From Bifiguratus adelaidae (lineage: Eukaryota; Mucoromycota; Endogonomycetes; Endogonales), in NCBI GenBank assembly GCA_002261195.1, contig MVBO01000140.1:1-38819 (forward strand): DNA of 38,819 nt. Direction: 5' to 3'. This document shows positions 25,400 through 35,704 of the stretch, in pieces (the stretch's first letter is position 1; every line of letters begins with the position of its first letter). Position numbers and translations under genes: made by a program. The notes beneath the pieces are model-generated. The model was given only the letters and a program-made list of their open reading frames with translations, did not search any database and had not been told where the DNA came from.

Positions 25400-26580
25400 T
25401 TAGGATCCATGGCGGCCTTTGCTGTCCACAGCTGTGCCCCGGAATCCTTCCAAAAGTCTCTCTAGCTCGCGCACCCTGCTTTGGTATGTGATAACCTCTT
25501 GCTGTAAGAACTTGATGTGATCAACCGATCGACGAAGTATGGCCCCTTTATTCGCTTTGGCCATGCTTGTCGATAGTGTGGATGAGAGAGGGGATGAGGC
25601 GATTGGCTTTTTGGGATCAATGTTGGGAGACGTATCTGGCGGTAGCAGCTCGCCTAGTTCTTGAATCTTTTCATTGATGTTGTCTCTTCTTCTCCGCTCC
25701 ACTATGATCAAGTATGTGAGACGAACGTGTCGAGCCCTGTTGCCTTTCAATGTGCTCACCTGCATTATGCGACTCCCTCCGTTTCCTGCGTTTCTCCATG
25801 ACTGCTTGCAAACTAAAGAGAACAGAGTCAACATCTCGTTCCCGTTAGCATAGACTCGACTCACTTTACTTGCGTAGAATATTCATCGTCGTAGCCTTCC
25901 CCCATGGACACATTGTCCAACATTTGCATTTCTTCCCCCGGATTATTTGTGAACCTCAGCCCTGATCCGCGTCGTTGCATCTCGCCATAGGGAGACCTTA
26001 GACCCGGTGAGAGTGGCGATCCTGAGGCAAGAGGTGATGAGGCACTGGGCTGATGATACGGTATATTGCGCGCCACACCCATCTCCGTGGGAGATGTGAT
26101 CGATGTCTGTGATTGCGTGCGTGTATGCGATTTTGAAGAGGGTTGGAAACCCGTGTTTTGATATCCGTTGTTGATGGGGATCTGATGCATGAATCCCGTC
26201 GTTGCTGGAGCCGATGCTGCTATAATGCCGTGAGGCATGGCGCTAGAGCCATTAAACCCAAATGAGAATGGATGTTGCTGAACTGGCTGATCAAAACCCT
26301 GTCGTTGCCCATATAGACCACCCTGGTCTGTCATCCCAGTGTCTCCCATGTCAAAGAATTGATGCGTCTGCTGTACAGGGTATTTCGCGTTGCCTTGCGT
26401 GTCCATGTCGTCGTACTCGTTGGTGCTATTGGATGAAGGTGAGAGCATCGTGTGAGCAGGGTCAGAGTAATCGCCATCAGTCGTATCTGTAAGTCGTGTC
26501 AAATACTCGGGTCGCTGATGAGGAATCTGCCGTGCAGTAGACTGTGGGTCCAGCATCAAGGGATAGTTCAACCGCGACAT
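25400..26580 (-). CDS. bHLH transcription factor, E-box binding
   Basis: Exons 26580-25865, 25812-25760 and 25701-25400 give 356 aa. The first 235 residues are Gln/Ser/Pro-rich, typical of an activation or low-complexity region. The basic region is split by intron 2 and is rebuilt as KRRKRRESHNAVERRRRDNINEKI. Within it H254, E258 and R262 are the three residues that read CACGTG in class B bHLH proteins. Helix 1 ends QELGELLP, a long Ser/Pro loop follows, and helix 2 reads NKGAILRRSVDHIKFLQQEV. A short leucine-zipper-like stretch (VRELERLLEGF) completes the C-terminus. This resembles MiT/TFE, USF and fungal relatives; the exact target pathway is unknown. It shares a 78 bp gap with ISD11 on the other strand. 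Confidence 0.9.
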
Positions 26581-26658
26581 GACAAGACGACATCCCCAGT
26601 AGAGAGGCTGACAAACCCTAAACCTTGAATTTGGCCACGCACTTCTCTTTCTTGCGAC
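26581..26658. promoter_or_regulatory. 78 bp bidirectional promoter, bHLH gene / ISD11
   Basis: Only 78 bp separate the two divergent ATGs (26580 minus, 26659 plus). Both transcripts must start within it or inside the opposite gene. I see no clear TATA box. Confidence 0.55.
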
Positions 26659-26982
26659 ATGCCGACATTTGCGACTCAGTCAATCTCCAAGCCTTATATT
26701 CTGCATCTATACCGCAATCTACTGCGGACATCGCGGACATTCACCTCTTACAACTTTAGACAGTATGCATTCCGACGGGCACGGGATTCATTTCACGCAC
26801 ATGCTTCCGAGACAGATCCAAACAAGATTGCAGAGCTTGTCAAGAAGGCAGAGCAGGAACTGCTGGTGATGAAGCGGCAAGGGTTACTCAACTCCATGTA
26901 TTCCACAGAACACTTGGTAGTGGAGGATAGTATTTTAGCCAAGAAGAAGGCGAGGATGGCCAAGGCAGCCGGTGTGGCATAA
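26659..26982 (+). CDS. ISD11: ISD11/LYRM4, desulfurase partner in Fe-S assembly
   Basis: This single-exon gene encodes 107 aa. It is a mitochondrial-matrix LYR protein that stabilises the cysteine desulfurase Nfs1 together with acyl carrier protein. The LYR tripeptide is L17-Y18-R19, followed by the family pattern NLLRTSRTFTSYNFRQYAF and RRARDSFH. The segment after it (EQELLVMKRQGLLNSMY) matches the helical core and the C-terminal region of Isd11. The size and spacing separate it from other LYR proteins such as complex I subunits, which are less similar. The start ATG is the first in frame and lies 78 bp from the divergent bHLH gene. Confidence 0.9.
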   Translation: MPTFATQSISKPYILHLYRNLLRTSRTFTSYNFRQYAFRRARDSFHAHASETDPNKIAELVKKAEQELLVMKRQGLLNSMYSTEHLVVEDSILAKKKARMAKAAGVA

Positions 26983-27248
26983 GGGGCAGCTTATATAGAT
27001 GGAATCATGTACTGTTACCACCCAAGAAACACGAAAACGATCAGCTAGTGTTGACATATCCATTGCAATTCTACATTGAAACACATCTGTTGGTGTACAA
27101 AACGAGATTGACATCCCTGATGGAATGAGGATCGATGCCAATCCAAACGAAAGGCGCCTAAGGAGATACAAGCGCTATATACAATAGGAGCGCCGCAACA
27201 AACGAGAGCCCATCTAGTCGAAAAAAATTGAGAAATTGGCGATTCAGG

Positions 27249-28323
27249 CTATAGTTCCATGCCGGCAGTTTCATCTTCTTCTCCAGAAGAGTAATTGACC
27301 GAGCTCATTTCTTCTTCCTCAGATGACTCGTCTGTGGCTGCATCAGCAGCTTCCTTTGTGGCATAACGAGCTACGTATTCTGCCGAGAATGAAGAAGATG
27401 AGTATGTGTCACAATAATGTAAAATAACGTCATATACCTTTAACCTTGCTTTCATAACTTGATTGTTCACGCATGAGTAAAGCGGCTGCTTCACCATTCA
27501 ATGGATCCGTTGCATTGGGGTATCGTAGCAATTGTGGAAGGAAGACTTCAAAGATGTTGATCATGTCTGAATTGGGGTTACCACAAAAGGGTGCAAGGTT
27601 AGCTTATTGTATAAGACACGAATATCGCCATACGTGAGAAACTTACCAAACATTGGTGACCATGTCTGATTGATGACATCCAAGCACACTGATCCGCTCC
27701 TACAGAAACCATGCTTGAGCATATGTGTGGGAGAAGTGACGAGTCAACAATTGTCATTACATACAATTCATCGATGTTCGGATGAAAGATACGGTTCATG
27801 AACCCAATGGAAGGCGACTTGTAAGGATATTGGTCAGGAAGCTCGACATGTACTTTCCAAACACCACCGGCAAAAGGAGCTAACAAGGAAAAAGGCATAT
27901 AGGTTAGTGGCATGTGTCAAATACGTTCACCGTTAACGCTTCGTCCAAATGCATACTTACTTCCAGCAGGTCCATGAAAGCGAACGTAAAACTCTTGCAT
28001 ATTGTCATTGACAAGTGTCACTTCGTAATCACTCATGAGCCTGGAAGCATAACGAACCAAGCGTCAGCGTACCGGAAACCGAACACTACAACCTCAAAAG
28101 CCCAGAACGTATTCCGGAAGCGCATAATGGTTGTGCATAGCCTTCGGACCGTCGCCGTCTGTCTAAGGTCTAGCCTCGGAGCACTGGACGAGCCGCCATT
28201 GTCCCCATAGACACGGTCCCACCGTGCTCCATAGCCTACGAAAAGGACGCATATATCCTCTTTCCAACCCAACACTTACAGCTTCATCACATCAGTTTCT
28301 ATTCTCCTCCTTGGCGATGACAT
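27249..28323 (-). CDS. UBC8: Ubiquitin-conjugating enzyme E2, Ubc8/UBE2H type
   Basis: Exons 28323-28280, 28040-27961, 27879-27765, 27699-27647, 27566-27438 and 27379-27249 give 183 aa, the same length as I recall for human UBE2H. Ubc8 is the E2 of the GID/CTLH ligase that degrades gluconeogenic enzymes. The UBC core shows [25 protein letters not shown], and the active-site cysteine C85 in [13 protein letters not shown]. The family-specific acidic tail ([10 protein letters not shown]) ends with GMEL. The N-terminus [15 protein letters not shown] supports the start. Intron 1 is 239 nt, far longer than the 50-75 nt norm here. The minus-strand order with the ABHD-type gene upstream leaves 189 bp between them. 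Confidence 0.96.
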
Positions 28324-28512
28324 GTTGAACAAACAAACGCAGTGGTATAAGAGATGACGAGAGGAAGGAAGTTAGAAGAGGAGCATCAGAGCGACAAAAC
28401 GGCGCATGGAAGGGCGTGGCCCTAACCCAAAATGAATTGAACACGTTGGATCACGTTACCATTGTCTAGATGTCTCTATGGGATCTCTATGACTAAAAGT
28501 ATCTATACATGT

Positions 28513-29939
28513 CTAAGCAGCAGCAGTCGTTTGATTCTGGTCCATACCATTCTAAAGCAAAATGCATTGGTCACGATATTCCTCTAGCTTGTCTCTTCCT
28601 TACTCACCGTCTCAAACATGGCCACTACAAATTCACTCAGGACACGTGAACACCACCGCTTTGGGGACAGGTTACCTTCAAACCAACCCAAATGCCCTCC
28701 AATACGTGTCGTTGCGAGGATCACATGCGGATTATATAGACACTCGTCAATGGGAAGGCATTCTTCTGGGGAAATTGGATCATCACGAGCACTGAGACAG
28801 AGGAGGGGGATCTTGACCTTGGTAATGAAGCGAGCAGAAGATGCATCACGATAAAAGGCTGCTACCGTCTCATATCCAAAGGTGGGAACGGTCACTGCTT
28901 GATCAAATTGGCGGAGAGTTTTCGTGTTCATGACGGTCTCGTAATCGATGGCTGGATTTTGCAAAATGACCTTGGCGTGCCTACCACGACATTTGTCAAT
29001 AAGGGACCTGTTACGACTGATTGGACTCACTTTAAAAAGAGTTTTTTGCATGCTTTGGCCATAGCACGCGCGTAAATCTTGCGTCGAAACCATGTTCGCT
29101 CCACATGCAAGGATGCGCTGTCCATCTATGAGTCTCCGGTTCTGACCGTTAAGAGATCACTCACCCAAGAAAATCGAACGGGTTACCGACGCTCACACCA
29201 GCACGCAATGGCGTCCGATCGCCTTCCTCCCCTAGATACTTGACCAAGACATTACTCCCCAATGAAAATCCGGCACCCACAAGAGGCATATTGGGCCATC
29301 GTTTCGCAATATTCTCGATGGCAAACTTAAAGTCCGCAGTCCATGCACCGCAGTACACCTGAGAGGTGAGCAATTTAGTTTCGGCGCATCCTCTGAAATT
29401 GATTACCACGGCCTGGTAACCTGACGGGTGTTGCCGGATTCGGGCAACCAGCGATCGGACGTAGGATTCATGGGAGCCGCCTGTCAAGCCGTGCAAGACC
29501 ACCAGCGTTGGTGTAGTGCTATCGGAGGATGGTATAGCAGGTGTCCAGTCTAGAGACACTTGTCCTCCGTCTACTGTGCTGAGAATTTGCCTAGGTTTTC
29601 CTATGTGAGTTTCGGCAAAAGATAGCCGTTTGAGCCCGTTTACCTGGCATAGGGTATAGGGTCGTCTTTGCTGATGGCGTTGTAGAAGCTAGCGTACGCA
29701 GTCTGCAAGTGTCCATTAAACAGCCACCACGTTGGACGGAATATAGCCTTGGGCCCGTATAATGACGGACATTTTTGCTTTACACAATCCACGAAGGACA
29801 TCGACTCTGAGCCATCAGCGACCTTGATCCGCACTGTTGACCTGTGATGATAGATGGAAAGAGCATTAGATCGGGTGAGATGATAGAGGAGCGCTGTTGA
29901 GGCTATCACGACAGCACTCAACAGCAGTTGCAGAAGCAT
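28513..29939 (-). CDS. YheT/ABHD1-3-type alpha/beta hydrolase
   Basis: Exons 29939-29644, 29590-29165, 29117-29031, 28980-28608 and 28551-28513 give 406 aa. Relatives in yeast (Eht1, Eeb1) make and hydrolyse medium-chain ethyl esters, and animal ABHD3 cleaves phospholipids. An N-terminal anchor LLQLLLSAVVIASTALLY (residues 2-20) is followed by FRPTWWLFNGHLQT, a family signature. The catalytic set is S208 in GFSLGSN, D336/D337 in ARDDPISP, and H366 in GGHLGW. Junction 2/3 uses an acceptor inside 29118-29123 to restore WFRRKIYARAMAKA. If the last intron is retained, the protein ends in SKEETS nine codons later. An in-frame ATG at 30068 lies within bS18m coding sequence and was rejected. Membrane location is inferred. 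Confidence 0.9.
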
Positions 29940-30016
29940 GCGGAAAGGCAGATGAAAATTTCTATCAGGGCTTAGGTAATATACAGGCACGCATTGGATG
30001 CGAGAACGTAAGTGTT

Positions 30017-30896
30017 CTAGAGACGTTTTCTGGGTTTGATGGGTGTGTTGACTTCTTTGTGAGTGCATGGCATGAATCCTAGAATAGTGCAGGTTATCAA
30101 TTACCTGGCAACAGCGCGAACTTGTTTCAAGAATAGGTCACGTACCCATGGCGCGAGCACGCTTGATGGCTAGTGCCAACTTTCGTTGATTCTTTGCAGA
30201 TACACCTGAGATTGTCAACGATTCGAATGAGCAATATCATCGTAAAGTTTGTTCGCCAAACTCGCGGCGTTACACTTACCCGTTTGACTTCGAGGCAGAA
30301 TCTTGCCCATATCCGATACAAAGCTGGAAAGGAGAGTATGGTTCTATAGACGAGGATGAGCGTCTAACTCCCTGAAACCTGCTAATCACATATGCCTCCG
30401 CACTCACCTTGTATTCGTGAAGAGGATTCAAGCCGAGTGTCTCGAACGGATCTTCAATCGGTATCGGCTTTTTGAAGCGACGAGCACGCATCCGCTGCTC
30501 CTGTAGCGTATCATTGAGATCATCTGGATGGTATGTTTCTCCACTCTTGAACATTTTGCGGAACCGAGGCGTTGTGTTGCCGCTTGCTGATTGCTTTTGT
30601 TTGACCTTGTCTACAAAGTTTGTGATCAGGAGTGACATTTGCCTTTGCATTGTCATTGAACAGCCATATACGTACCGAGTTGATCAATAATGCGACGAAT
30701 CTCCGGATTAGCCTTGAGGGAGCCTTTATCATCTATGTTGTCGGCTAGAGAAATGGCATCAGCTTCTCGACCGATTTGGTGCAGATCATGCGACATTACC
30801 TTGCGTACTGGCGATATTGGCACAGATCCGTGCGGTATGAAGTCGAACTATGCCAGCGACAAGCGGACGGGCAGTGAATGACCTCAAAAGTCCCAT
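30017..30896 (-). CDS. RSM18: Mitochondrial small-subunit ribosomal protein bS18m
   Basis: Exons 30896-30800, 30744-30676, 30610-30408, 30343-30280, 30205-30146 and 30078-30017 give 184 aa. It is a nuclear-encoded component of the mitoribosome small subunit (yeast Rsm18, human MRPS18). Exon 1 encodes a good matrix-targeting sequence (MGLLRSFTARPL onward): Arg-rich and without acidic residues for about 32 residues. The conserved core reads PFETLGLNPLHEYK, then LLSSFVSDMGKILPRSQTG and VSAKNQRKLALAIKRARAMG, ending MPCTHK. Each piece lies on a separate exon and joins in phase. An alternative start at 30796 would remove the targeting sequence, so it is not favoured. The start overlaps the 5' side of the divergent dienelactone hydrolase gene. 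Confidence 0.9.
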
Positions 30897-31048
30897 GCGT
30901 TGTCCAAAGCGAAGCATTCCCACACTATAAACGAACACAAAAATTCGATTTTCGCTTATTCCTCACTTTTCTAATGTCCATCACACGCGCGCGGCAAAGA
31001 ACGGCTCTTTTGGGGCAACACCTAACTGATGTGACTCGGTCACTGACA
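30897..31048. promoter_or_regulatory. Shared promoter, bS18m / dienelactone hydrolase
   Basis: Only 152 bp separate the bS18m ATG from the preferred hydrolase ATG, or 77 bp if the hydrolase starts at 30974. The hydrolase frame even stays open back into the first exon of bS18m (ATG at 30878). I see no TATA box. Confidence 0.5.
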
Positions 31049-31777
31049 ATGCAACACTCTTCTGAGCAAGCCTGCTGCTCAATACCTCCTGTGGACAGCA
31101 ACTACAAAGCCGTGGGAACGGTAAAGAGATTGGGTGACATGGATGTCTACATGGTGGGCTCAACCACCTCCAACCGAGCGATCATTGTCCTTTATGATGT
31201 CTATGGCTTTCACAAGAACACAAAACAGTTTTGCGATCGATTGGCAGAGGCTGGTAACGTCCAAGTGGCCATGCCTGACTTCTTCCGCGGCAAGCCTTGG
31301 TTGGCGTCCAATGCTGGAAATCGAGAAGCCCTGGTCAAGTGGGTCACTCAAGTGGGCACAAGAGAGAAATGCATGCCGGATCTCAATGCAGTCAAATCCA
31401 TGCTCCAAAAGCAAGGTGTCAACCAGATTGGCTTGGTTGGTTTTTGCTGGGGTGCCAAGATTGCTGTCCAAGCAACAGGGGAAAGCAAAGATTACGCTGC
31501 AGCTGCATTGATCCATCCATCCTTTATTTCGATCGACGACGCAAAGAGCGCACAAGCGCCTGTGATGGTGTTGGCAACAAAGGATGAACCCGACATGACA
31601 GAGTACATGGAGCAACTCTATGCTAAACCTTTCGGCTCCAAGTGCACTTTTACCCGCTTTGAAGATATGCATCATGGCTTTGCAGCTGCCCGAGGTGATT
31701 GGGAGAACAAGGAACAGAACAAGAGAGCGACTGAGGCTATCCGATTGACCGTGGACTTTTTCAGAAACAACTTGTGA
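31049..31777 (+). CDS. Dienelactone hydrolase family protein
   Basis: This single-exon gene encodes 242 aa, close to the usual 240-250. Bacterial DLH opens dienelactones in chloroaromatic breakdown; fungal members are cytosolic hydrolases of mostly unknown substrate. The nucleophile is cysteine C133 in GFCWGAK, the DLH hallmark, and the catalytic histidine is H209 in HHGF. The acid residue should lie in the ATKDEPDM segment. The N-terminus SEQACCSIPPV is typical and decides the start at 31049. Two further in-frame ATGs (30974 and 30878) precede it; use of 30974 would add an Arg-rich, acid-poor segment like a mitochondrial presequence. It converges on the EST1-like gene with 112 bp between their stops. 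Confidence 0.92.
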   Translation: MQHSSEQACCSIPPVDSNYKAVGTVKRLGDMDVYMVGSTTSNRAIIVLYDVYGFHKNTKQFCDRLAEAGNVQVAMPDFFRGKPWLASNAGNREALVKWVTQVGTREKCMPDLNAVKSMLQKQGVNQIGLVGFCWGAKIAVQATGESKDYAAAALIHPSFISIDDAKSAQAPVMVLATKDEPDMTEYMEQLYAKPFGSKCTFTRFEDMHHGFAAARGDWENKEQNKRATEAIRLTVDFFRNNL

Positions 31778-31889
31778 GAAAGGCGCCAAACGAAGTTGAT
31801 TGACACTGGCGTGTGAAGTTGTCATTGTTCTTGTCAAAATAAAGGCGTATGTCTGCCGCGGGTGTCACTTGTTGAATATATGCTTGCCT

Positions 31890-34800
31890 TTATTTTGCTT
31901 GTTCAACCAATCTGCAAATTTGTTGAATGCCAATCACCTCGACATCCCTCGCACTTGCTTTGACTCTGAGGTTGCGATCAGCTGTCACAAGGCAGGCTGG
32001 CGCAACCCGCTTGTCTTCATAATCACCTCCTTGCCACCATAAACAAACGGCAAGAATCACATCATCCAGGTTCCTGCCGGATGGTCCAAAGTCAATATGT
32101 TCGGTTCGGATAGACAGGTCGGGCAAGAAGTTGTAACGCGACGTTTGGATCAACAAATTGTTGCCATGAGCCGAAGTCGAGATCATGCATGATTCAAGGT
32201 ACTCCAGAGCACAAGTAGCTGCCTTGCCGAGCGGCGCAGGATTATGCCGAAGTCCATCCAATTCTGTAATCGCTGCAAGAGACATTGGTTGAAACATGTT
32301 GACAGAGTCTCACAATGGCTTACCTGCAAGAGGTACAACTACCCGGAAGAGCTTACTGGCGATGACTTCACGCACACTTGACAAGTCGGCAATGAAGCAA
32401 TTCGTGTCAATGACTAGAGTTGTGTTGTGCGGTACAATGCGCATCGATCTGCTCTTCTTCGCAGGGGCCCTGCTGCCCTCTCGGGACGAATGTCTAATGG
32501 CTCGTCGGGCGCCCGTATTGCTCAGCAAGTACTCGAGTTCGTGACGACGAGACTTCAGTTGGCTTATGAATGTATCTCCAAAGGTGTCGAACGAATCAGC
32601 ATTGTCAATTGCAATGGGAGGCGAAAGATTGGGTGTTTCTGTATCATTTTCGATGGAAGAATACCTCCCTCTGTCAGAGGTTGAAAATGTTGTCCTGTCC
32701 CCTACACAGAAAGCATACGGTGTAAACACCTCTTCTACGGGATCGAACTCAAGCAAATGATCCCTCTGAAGCATGATGAACAACAACGTTCCGAGTTGAG
32801 GAGTTTAGCCACTCACCTTCGAGAGAATGAATGCGTCATCGACAATGCATTGAATTCGGGATTCCAATAATTCTGATGGTGTCCGATGCACGATCGAAGG
32901 CTCGCCGTCTTTGCGACCTGACTGGAACCAGCCGAATCCCATTAGCGCATAATCTTCCATCAACGGCTCTCTTTCGTCGACCGGTTCGGCATCATCAATA
33001 AGACACCTGGTCATCAGGTCATGCTTGCTAGCGTCAGGCAGCATTTGTAGCAATGTCGTAAGAAGTTGCGAAATTGAAGAGTAGAAGCGCTGCAACGTCT
33101 TGTACAAGGAAATAATTTCGCTTGTCAGAATCGCATCCCAGAGCCAGTAGGAGGTCGACTTGCGGCCCTTTGAAAATTCATCCTCCGTGTGGTTACCGCT
33201 TGCTCGTCGACAAATACCAGTCAGCGCCATCCATCGCAAAAGAACTTTGACATAGACGAGAGAGCCATGATCAAGCAGGACAGACAAATTCTCAATGCTT
33301 GCCATCAACCTTGCTTGTGTGCATGTGGAAATGATTATGTCGGCACAATGGTTGAACATGGCCAACGTCAAATTCAACCCCGTCAGGAAGACTGCGTCCG
33401 CCATCAGACATCCGACAATTTCAACCGTTCTTTGAGTTTCTGTAGCCGCATTTTGCAGTGGACAACTTCCAACAATGTAACAATACTGTGTAAGCTTGGC
33501 GGTTGGGTAATTGTAGGCGTAGAGAGATGAGATATTCAAAGGGGCTGCATGTAGATAAAAGCTGAATGATGGACTTTCGGATGCTGTGTGATTTGCGTCA
33601 GACTGTCTGTCGCGCAAATGATACTTCAGAGATGTACAAAGTGACGAAAAGCGTGATCCACCGGTTGTGGGCCCGAATTTGTCGAGTCCAATCCTCGTAA
33701 AGAGTGTCCCTTGAACTTCAAAATAGGCTTCCAAGGTATGATCGTGGTTGATACACTTTTGCGCAAAGATTTGCAAGATGTTTTCGCGAGCTAGGGCACA
33801 AATTTTTGTAGAAACCATAACGCTCTTCACTGCATAGAAGAGTTTCTTAAGCTTCTGCAGGGTAGGTGTGTGCCGGCTATTTGAGACAAGAAGCGATTGC
33901 GAATAGTAGTACTTGCCGCAATCAGGGTCCAGATATTGCGCAATCTCGTAGAGACGCCAAGCAGCATCTACGGCTTTCTCGCGAGTATCGCATTGTTTCA
34001 CACCGGTTTGTGGCAAGTCCATGCGCACCTGATCCATGCTATGCACGAAATTCGAAAGGCGATTCTTGGTGAACGTCATTTCATCTGCGTGCGATTGCCG
34101 GAAGCAGTAGCCTGCAATGTGCCGTGCAATGTCTGCAAGATACGATACATTCCTCGCAGCCAGCGTGCGAACTCGATCATCTTTACAGGACATAAGACAG
34201 TTGACAGGGTGAGTGAAGGCGTCTCTCACAATGTCATCAGCCGAAATCAGGAAATGATGGAGTTCTTTGCGAAAGGCTGCTAAGAGGGCATTGTTTTGCT
34301 GTATCTCGCGCGCCCTCTCTGATGGACTTCGGGCTTGACGTATCTTTTCCTCCTTGGCTTTCATACAGCTCTTTGCAAATTCAACGAAGGGAACTATGGC
34401 CTTATGCCAGCTGATCCTGTAAACGTCTTTTCGGATGGCGTATTTGCTATCGTAGGTAATTAGTGCAACATATTGCGCCAATATGCCCAAATAGGCGTGT
34501 GAGCGATGTTTGAAATTGTCGTGAAATAACGAAATCTTATCGTCCTCTGGTTTGTTCTCCATCTGGTTCGACAATTGGGCCTCCAGGTTAGCAAAGTCGT
34601 AGACACCGTCAAATGCGCCCATCCCGTCCACCTCAGATAGATCACTGCCACTATTGGAGCCATATTCTCGGGGTGAAGACGCCTTCTCTAGGCGATCTCT
34701 TCGGAATAACTGATCGTTATCTTCGCCATCGGAGTCTGCGAGAACTGGTATATCGCAAAGTCGGCTTTCGGCCGCAAATATCGCCGTTTGAAGCTTTTTG

Positions 34801-35351
34801 AAATTTCTTGTGCGTTCATCTCTGACCTCTCCCTCGCTTATCATGCTGACTAGCTGCCGAGGGACACGCGGCTTGATTTTCCGCACGTCTGATTCTACCA
34901 GTGATGTTGCATCGGTTGTGGCACTATCGCTAGGAGCCGTATTGTACCATGCCTGAGGCGGTTTTGTGAGTCCCACTTTGGGAATTAAAAGCGTCCTGCC
35001 GGAGGTATTTCTAGATGCTTGATGAACCCGTTCGCGAGTTTCATGGGGTCCCTCTTCGGTACTGGCCGTCCCAACGTTTTCCACGAGGCGATGATGCGAG
35101 ACCATGGAAGCAGAATTCGATGGGTCGAAAAGCTCGCGACCAGAGATATTTCGGCAATGTGAGGTCTTGTTGCGCAGTGCATCCCTACTGTTCGCAAAAG
35201 CTGCAGTCGCACCACTTTCTTTCCCAAAACTGCTTTCAGCAGCGTCGATCAGTTTGGCTTGATACAAAGAGATGTCGCGGCAATAGTCTGGATCAAGGCT
35301 GGACGTCCATGTTGCTTTCGGAGCACCCTTGCGCAATGGTGTGAAGCTCAT
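31890..35351 (-). CDS. EST1/SMG6-like protein with C-terminal PIN nuclease
   Basis: Exons 35351-32817, 32765-32324 and 32272-31890 give 1119 aa. The family acts in telomere maintenance (Est1) and nonsense-mediated decay (SMG6 endonuclease). The first 240 residues are disordered. The 14-3-3-like TPR region follows (about 280-560), with the helical hairpin AWRLYEIAQYLDPDCGKYYYS, the leader NSRHTPTLQKLKKLFY and ARENILQIF. The helical DNA/RNA-binding region extends to about 850. The C-terminal PIN domain (about 958-1119) keeps its acidic set: D965 (VIDTNCFI), D1062/D1063 (NLDDVIL) and D1091 (TADRNLR). The VVPLAAITELDGL segment is rebuilt across intron 2. An intact PIN site points to an SMG6-like endonuclease rather than an Est1 that has lost it. 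It might be only one of several paralogues. Confidence 0.9.
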
Positions 35352-35704
35352 GCTAGTGATTCTACGCGAGGTCTAGCCTAGTCGTTTTCACGGATAACAA
35401 GACTTAGCGTTGAGCGGTGGTTCGGCTTTCAATTCTCTGCAAGTACGTTTCAGCATAGCGACTATAGCAAAAGTTGCCGAGTTTCAGATCTTGAAAGAGG
35501 CGACAATCAAACGAAGGTGTCGATTAATGGAAAGCAGTATTTCGTGGTGTGTATCTTTGCTGGTAAACAATGTCAATACATCAATTTGGCTACATCCTTT
35601 GGGACATCTTGTCACTCCTATCCTCGACACATTGCGGCAGACGAGTAGCATCATCACTGGTTGCTGTTTCTCGCTACAAGTCATAATGTAAGACTAAAAT
35701 GACC
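35352..35704. other. Intergenic, EST1-like promoter and GNAT 3' UTR
   Basis: The 353 bp between two minus-strand genes shows no gene or repeat that I recognise. It should hold the promoter of the EST1/SMG6-like gene downstream and the 5' flank ends near 35351. Confidence 0.4.

Noticed and set aside
29940-30068. N-terminal extension of the ABHD-type hydrolase from an ATG at 30068
   Set aside because: It overlaps the last exon of bS18m in another frame, while the ATG at 29939 directly opens a membrane anchor.
31160-31837. 225-codon minus-strand frame
   Set aside because: It is antisense to the dienelactone hydrolase and shows no family features.
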